64,000 nt of DNA from an uncultured Bacteroidota bacterium (GTDB lineage Bacteria > Bacteroidota > Bacteroidia > Flavobacteriales > Flavobacteriaceae): positions 1-64,000 of the forward strand of contig CACMUP010000007.1 in the NCBI GenBank assembly GCA_902616905.1. Reading direction: 5' to 3'. Numbering within the stretch: position 1 is the first letter of the stretch; every line of letters begins with the position of its first letter. Shown in pieces: positions 60,319 to 64,000 of this stretch. The notes under the pieces were generated by a model that saw only the letters and a list, made by a program, of their open reading frames with translations, had not been told where the DNA came from and searched no databases. The translations under genes and the position numbers were made by a program.

Positions 60319-62901
60319 TTAAAAGTTAATTTTTATTTGATTCTGATCATCAATACCACTTACAATCTCGTCTTGTTTTACTTCTATCTCTAATGGATTT
60401 TCAATTTCATCCTCTTTATATTCTAAGACCTCCTTTAGCTCAACTTTTTTTATTTTATATGACGTGATTTGATTTCCAAAAGCTTTAAAACCCTTTACTG
60501 ATATAAATTCTTCAGCATTAATTTCTAATGGTTTTAAGTGGTCTTTTCCTCTTGGTTTTTCGAATATGATTTTAAAAACAGGTCTCCATTCAGTTATAAA
60601 ATATACCAACTTTCCATTTTCTTTTATAAAACTATCTTCTTTGTCTGAATTCTCAATTACAAATCGTTTGATAAAATATCGTTGCTTATCTGGGTCAAAA
60701 TAAATCGCTGTTAAAGGCTTTTTTGGATTCCACTTTTCTATATGATAGATATTATCATCAAAATGGAGACTTAACTCTGGAGTAACAGCTTTTATCGTCC
60801 CTTTAAAAGTGCAAATTAATAATTTATCATCTCCTTTGAATGCTCCAAGTAGCTTACCCCTCTCTTCTAAATTCAACCTTCTGATTGTTTCATCAAACCA
60901 AATTTTTCTTGGTTTTAGAGTTGATACACCCTTCTCTTTTAATTCAACTCTTCTAATTGAATATTTTGTCACAGTGTTTCCTCTGACCCCTCTACTTTTA
61001 ATTTGAAGGTCAGCAAAATCCAAGTCCCATTTAAGTTTTTTAATATTGCCACTATTTCTTAAAAGAATGGTGACTATTTGAGCTTCCCCGTTAAGATTCG
61101 CAGAAAAATATAAAACACTAGATTGCGGATTACCTTGAGTTAAATCATAAACTTTTTCTCGTGTTACTCCAGTAACAGCAAAACGCTTGATATAAGAAGT
61201 CCCTCCTTTACCATCTCTATAAATCATGTTGTAAATAGTTCTTTGGTCTTTCTTTTTAAAAACTGCAGCATGAATTATATTTTTTCCTACAAAAACTTTG
61301 CTATCAACCTTAACTACCAACATTTTACCATCTTCTGTAAAAACAATAATATCGTCAATATCGGAACATTCACATATCATTTCGTCCTTTCTAAGGGATG
61401 TACCAATAAATCCTTCCGCTCTATTTACATAAAGTTTTTGATTTCTTACAACTACTTTTTTTGCATCAACATCATCAAAAACTCGAATTTCTGATTTACG
61501 CTCTTTTTCACTGCCATAGGTTTTCTTTAAATGTGTGAAATATCGAATTGCAAAATCAATAAGGTGTTTCAAGTTATTTTTAACCTCTGATATGTCAGCT
61601 TCAAGTGCTTCTATTTTTTGTTGAGCTTTATCTAAATCGAACTTAGAAATTCTTTTTATTTTAATTTCAGTAAGCTTTATAACATCATCATTATTAATTA
61701 CACGTTTTAGATTACTAATATGAGGCTTTAATCCTTTGGAAATAAAAGAGATGACTTCTTCCCATGTTTCAGCTAATTCAATATCACGATAAATTTTATT
61801 TTCTATGAATATTCTCTCAAGTGAGGAATTATGCCATTGGTTTTCCAAATCTTTGAGTTGAACTTCAAGTTCTCTTTTTAACAGTTGTACCGTATGATCA
61901 GTCGAAATTTTTAAAATTTCAGTTACTCCCATGAAATTTGGCTTATTGTCAATAATTAGGCAGCCTAATGGGGATATTGAAGTTTCACAACCAGTGAAGG
62001 CATAAAGTGCGTCAATGGTTTTATCAGGGGAAATGTCATTTGGTAGATGTATTAAAATTTCAACATGGGAAGAAGTATTATCTTCTATGCGCTTAATTTT
62101 AATTTTACCTTGATCATTTGCTTTTAAAATACTATCGATTAATGAGGATGTATTTGTCCCAAAAGGGATTTCATTAATAACTAAAGTCTTTTTATCTAAT
62201 TGATTTATTCTTGCTCTTGCTCGAATTTTTCCCCCTCTTTGCCCATCATTATAATTTAGAACATCAATGATTCCGCCTGTTTGAAAGTCTGGATAAATCG
62301 AAAATTTTTTTCCCTTTAAATACTTAATACTACAACTTAAAAGCTCATTAAAATTGTGAGGCAAGATTTTTGTTGATAACCCTACAGCAATACCCTCTGC
62401 TCCCTGAGCGAGTAATAACGGAAATTTAATGGGTAAATGAACTGGCTCTTTTTTTCTTCCATCATATGATAATTGCCAATCTGTTACTTTAGGACTAAAT
62501 ACTACTTCTAAGGCAAATTTAGAGAGTCGAGCTTCTATATATCTGGAGGCTGCAGCACTATCTCCTGTAAATATATTCCCCCAGTTTCCTTGCATATCAA
62601 TCAGCAATTCTTTTTGACCAATTTGAACCATAGCATCTCCTATGCTTGCGTCACCATGAGGGTGATATTGCATTGTGTGACCTACAATATTTGCAACTTT
62701 ATTATAACGTCCATCGTCTAGATCTTTCATTGAATGGAGGATCCGACGTTGGACAGGCTTTAGTCCATCTTCAATTGCTGGAACTGCTCTTTCAAGAATT
62801 ACATATGACGCATAATCCAGGAACCAGTCTTTATACATACCTGTTACCCGCTTTAATGAATCATTCGTTTGTAAATCAATAAGTTCTTCTTTTTCGTTCA
62901 T
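60319..62901 (-). CDS. parC: DNA topoisomerase IV subunit A
   Basis: YKDWFLDYASYVILERAVPAIEDGLKPVQRRILHSM; NIVGHTMQYHPHGDASIGDAMVQIGQ; GDSAAASRYIEARLSK (catalytic Tyr). Confidence 0.97.
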   Translation of the reverse strand: MNEKEELIDLQTNDSLKRVTGMYKDWFLDYASYVILERAVPAIEDGLKPVQRRILHSMKDLDDGRYNKVANIVGHTMQYHPHGDASIGDAMVQIGQKELLIDMQGNWGNIFTGDSAAASRYIEARLSKFALEVVFSPKVTDWQLSYDGRKKEPVHLPIKFPLLLAQGAEGIAVGLSTKILPHNFNELLSCSIKYLKGKKFSIYPDFQTGGIIDVLNYNDGQRGGKIRARARINQLDKKTLVINEIPFGTNTSSLIDSILKANDQGKIKIKRIEDNTSSHVEILIHLPNDISPDKTIDALYAFTGCETSISPLGCLIIDNKPNFMGVTEILKISTDHTVQLLKRELEVQLKDLENQWHNSSLERIFIENKIYRDIELAETWEEVISFISKGLKPHISNLKRVINNDDVIKLTEIKIKRISKFDLDKAQQKIEALEADISEVKNNLKHLIDFAIRYFTHLKKTYGSEKERKSEIRVFDDVDAKKVVVRNQKLYVNRAEGFIGTSLRKDEMICECSDIDDIIVFTEDGKMLVVKVDSKVFVGKNIIHAAVFKKKDQRTIYNMIYRDGKGGTSYIKRFAVTGVTREKVYDLTQGNPQSSVLYFSANLNGEAQIVTILLRNSGNIKKLKWDLDFADLQIKSRGVRGNTVTKYSIRRVELKEKGVSTLKPRKIWFDETIRRLNLEERGKLLGAFKGDDKLLICTFKGTIKAVTPELSLHFDDNIYHIEKWNPKKPLTAIYFDPDKQRYFIKRFVIENSDKEDSFIKENGKLVYFITEWRPVFKIIFEKPRGKDHLKPLEINAEEFISVKGFKAFGNQITSYKIKKVELKEVLEYKEDEIENPLEIEVKQDEIVSGIDDQNQIKINF

Positions 62902-62904
62902 TTA

Positions 62905-63999
62905 CTAGGATAATGACATTTCATTCTCAATGAAATCAAGTTCTACTTTAAGGTTATTTATAATGAATTTTTGTCTTTCTGGAGTATTTTTACCCATATA
63001 GAATAATAATAATTCTTCAATAGTTGTATTCTTGTCCAACATTACAGGATCTAGTCGAATATCATCTCCAATAAAATATTTAAATTCATTAGGTGAAATT
63101 TCACCTAACCCTTTAAATCTTGTTATTTCTGGCTTTCCTTTAAGCTTTTCCAAAGCATCTTTCCTGTCTATTTCACTGTAACAGTAGATTGTTTCTTTTT
63201 TATCCCTTACTCTAAATAATGGGGTTTGAAGTATATAGAGATGACCTTCTTTTATCAGTTCTGGGAAAAATTGTAGAAAGAAAGTTATAAGAAGTAAACG
63301 TATATGCATACCATCAACATCTGCATCTGTTGCTATAACAATATTATTATAACGTAAATCTTCTAAACTTTCTTCGATGTTTAAAGCAGCTTGGAGTAGA
63401 TTAAACTCTTCATTTTCATACACGATTTTTTTACTCATACCAAAGCTGTTTAATGGTTTCCCTCGTAAACTGAATACAGCTTGTGTATTCACATCTCTTG
63501 ACTTGGTAATTGAACCACTGGCTGAGTCACCTTCCGTAATAAATAAAGTAGAGTCTAAACGTCGGTCCTTTTTTAAGTCATGCAAATGAACTCTACAATC
63601 TCGAAGTTTCTTATTATGTAAACTTGCTTTTTTTGCTCTTTCTTTTGCCAATTTTCGAATACCGGATAATTCTTTTCGCTCTTTTTCTGCCTGTATAATT
63701 TTACTTTGAATTAATTCAGATACTATCGTGTTTTTATGTAAAAAATTATCCAATTGTGTGCCTAGAAAGTCTATTATATAAGACCTTACTGTGGGCATTC
63801 CTCCACCCATGTCAGTTGATCCTAATTTTGTTTTAGTTTGTGATTCAAAAACAGGCTCCATCACTTTAATACTTATTGCAGATATTATGGATTTTCTTAT
63901 GTCTGAAGCCTCATAATTTTTTCCAAAATGTTCTCTTATTGTTTTTACTAATGCTTCTCTGAATGCTGTCTGGTGAGTTCCTCCTTGTGTAGTATGTTG
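62905..63999 (-). CDS. parE: DNA topoisomerase IV subunit B, 5' end beyond the window
   Basis: Frame stays open to the window edge ([38 protein letters not shown]...); [37 protein letters not shown]. Confidence 0.96.
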   Translation of the reverse strand, partial: QHTTQGGTHQTAFREALVKTIREHFGKNYEASDIRKSIISAISIKVMEPVFESQTKTKLGSTDMGGGMPTVRSYIIDFLGTQLDNFLHKNTIVSELIQSKIIQAEKERKELSGIRKLAKERAKKASLHNKKLRDCRVHLHDLKKDRRLDSTLFITEGDSASGSITKSRDVNTQAVFSLRGKPLNSFGMSKKIVYENEEFNLLQAALNIEESLEDLRYNNIVIATDADVDGMHIRLLLITFFLQFFPELIKEGHLYILQTPLFRVRDKKETIYCYSEIDRKDALEKLKGKPEITRFKGLGEISPNEFKYFIGDDIRLDPVMLDKNTTIEELLLFYMGKNTPERQKFIINNLKVELDFIENEMSLS

Positions 64000-64000
64000 A

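Noticed and set aside
1-64000. CRISPR arrays, IS elements, prophage, toxin-antitoxin or defence islands
   Set aside because: No regularly spaced repeats, transposase/integrase motifs or defence gene signatures seen in any frame; the window looks like core chromosome.

Overview
AT-rich chromosomal window from a streamlined, probably marine member of the Bacteroidota (Flavobacteriia-like: PorX T9SS regulator, LpxC-FabZ fusion, TAnnTTTG promoter elements). About 60 protein genes are packed very tightly. The main loci are: a complete histidine operon (hisG-D-C-B-H-A-[DinB]-F-IE, minus strand), a lipid A cluster (lpxD, lpxC-fabZ, lpxA) with efp, sucD and fabG, aroC, aroB, mutS2, ung, a UvrD-like helicase, recG, pheT, clpB, smpB, glyA, ppc, parC and parE, plus a 4.5S-type SRP RNA. 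I saw no CRISPR array, IS element, prophage or tRNA. The most interesting structures lie outside the ORF track. (1) A his-operon transcription attenuator sits upstream of hisG: an 18-codon leader peptide, MKQKKHHNHQNLYYSNVI, with a His cluster, a perfect 12-bp terminator hairpin with U-tract, and a 9-bp antiterminator pairing. Its start codon is almost at the predicted transcription start. (2) A decayed HD-domain phosphohydrolase pseudogene lies between lpxD and porX. (3) A Gfo/Idh/MocA oxidoreductase carries two compensating homopolymer frameshifts. (4) A GTTTACATTTGTA-type operator array lies between an XRE regulator and a divergent M14 peptidase, and repeats coincide with predicted -7 elements on both sides. 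(5) There are micro-ORFs (an orphan signal peptide and a 38-aa membrane protein) and a series of convergent gene pairs with essentially no room for terminators. All calls come from reading the sequence; no database search was run.
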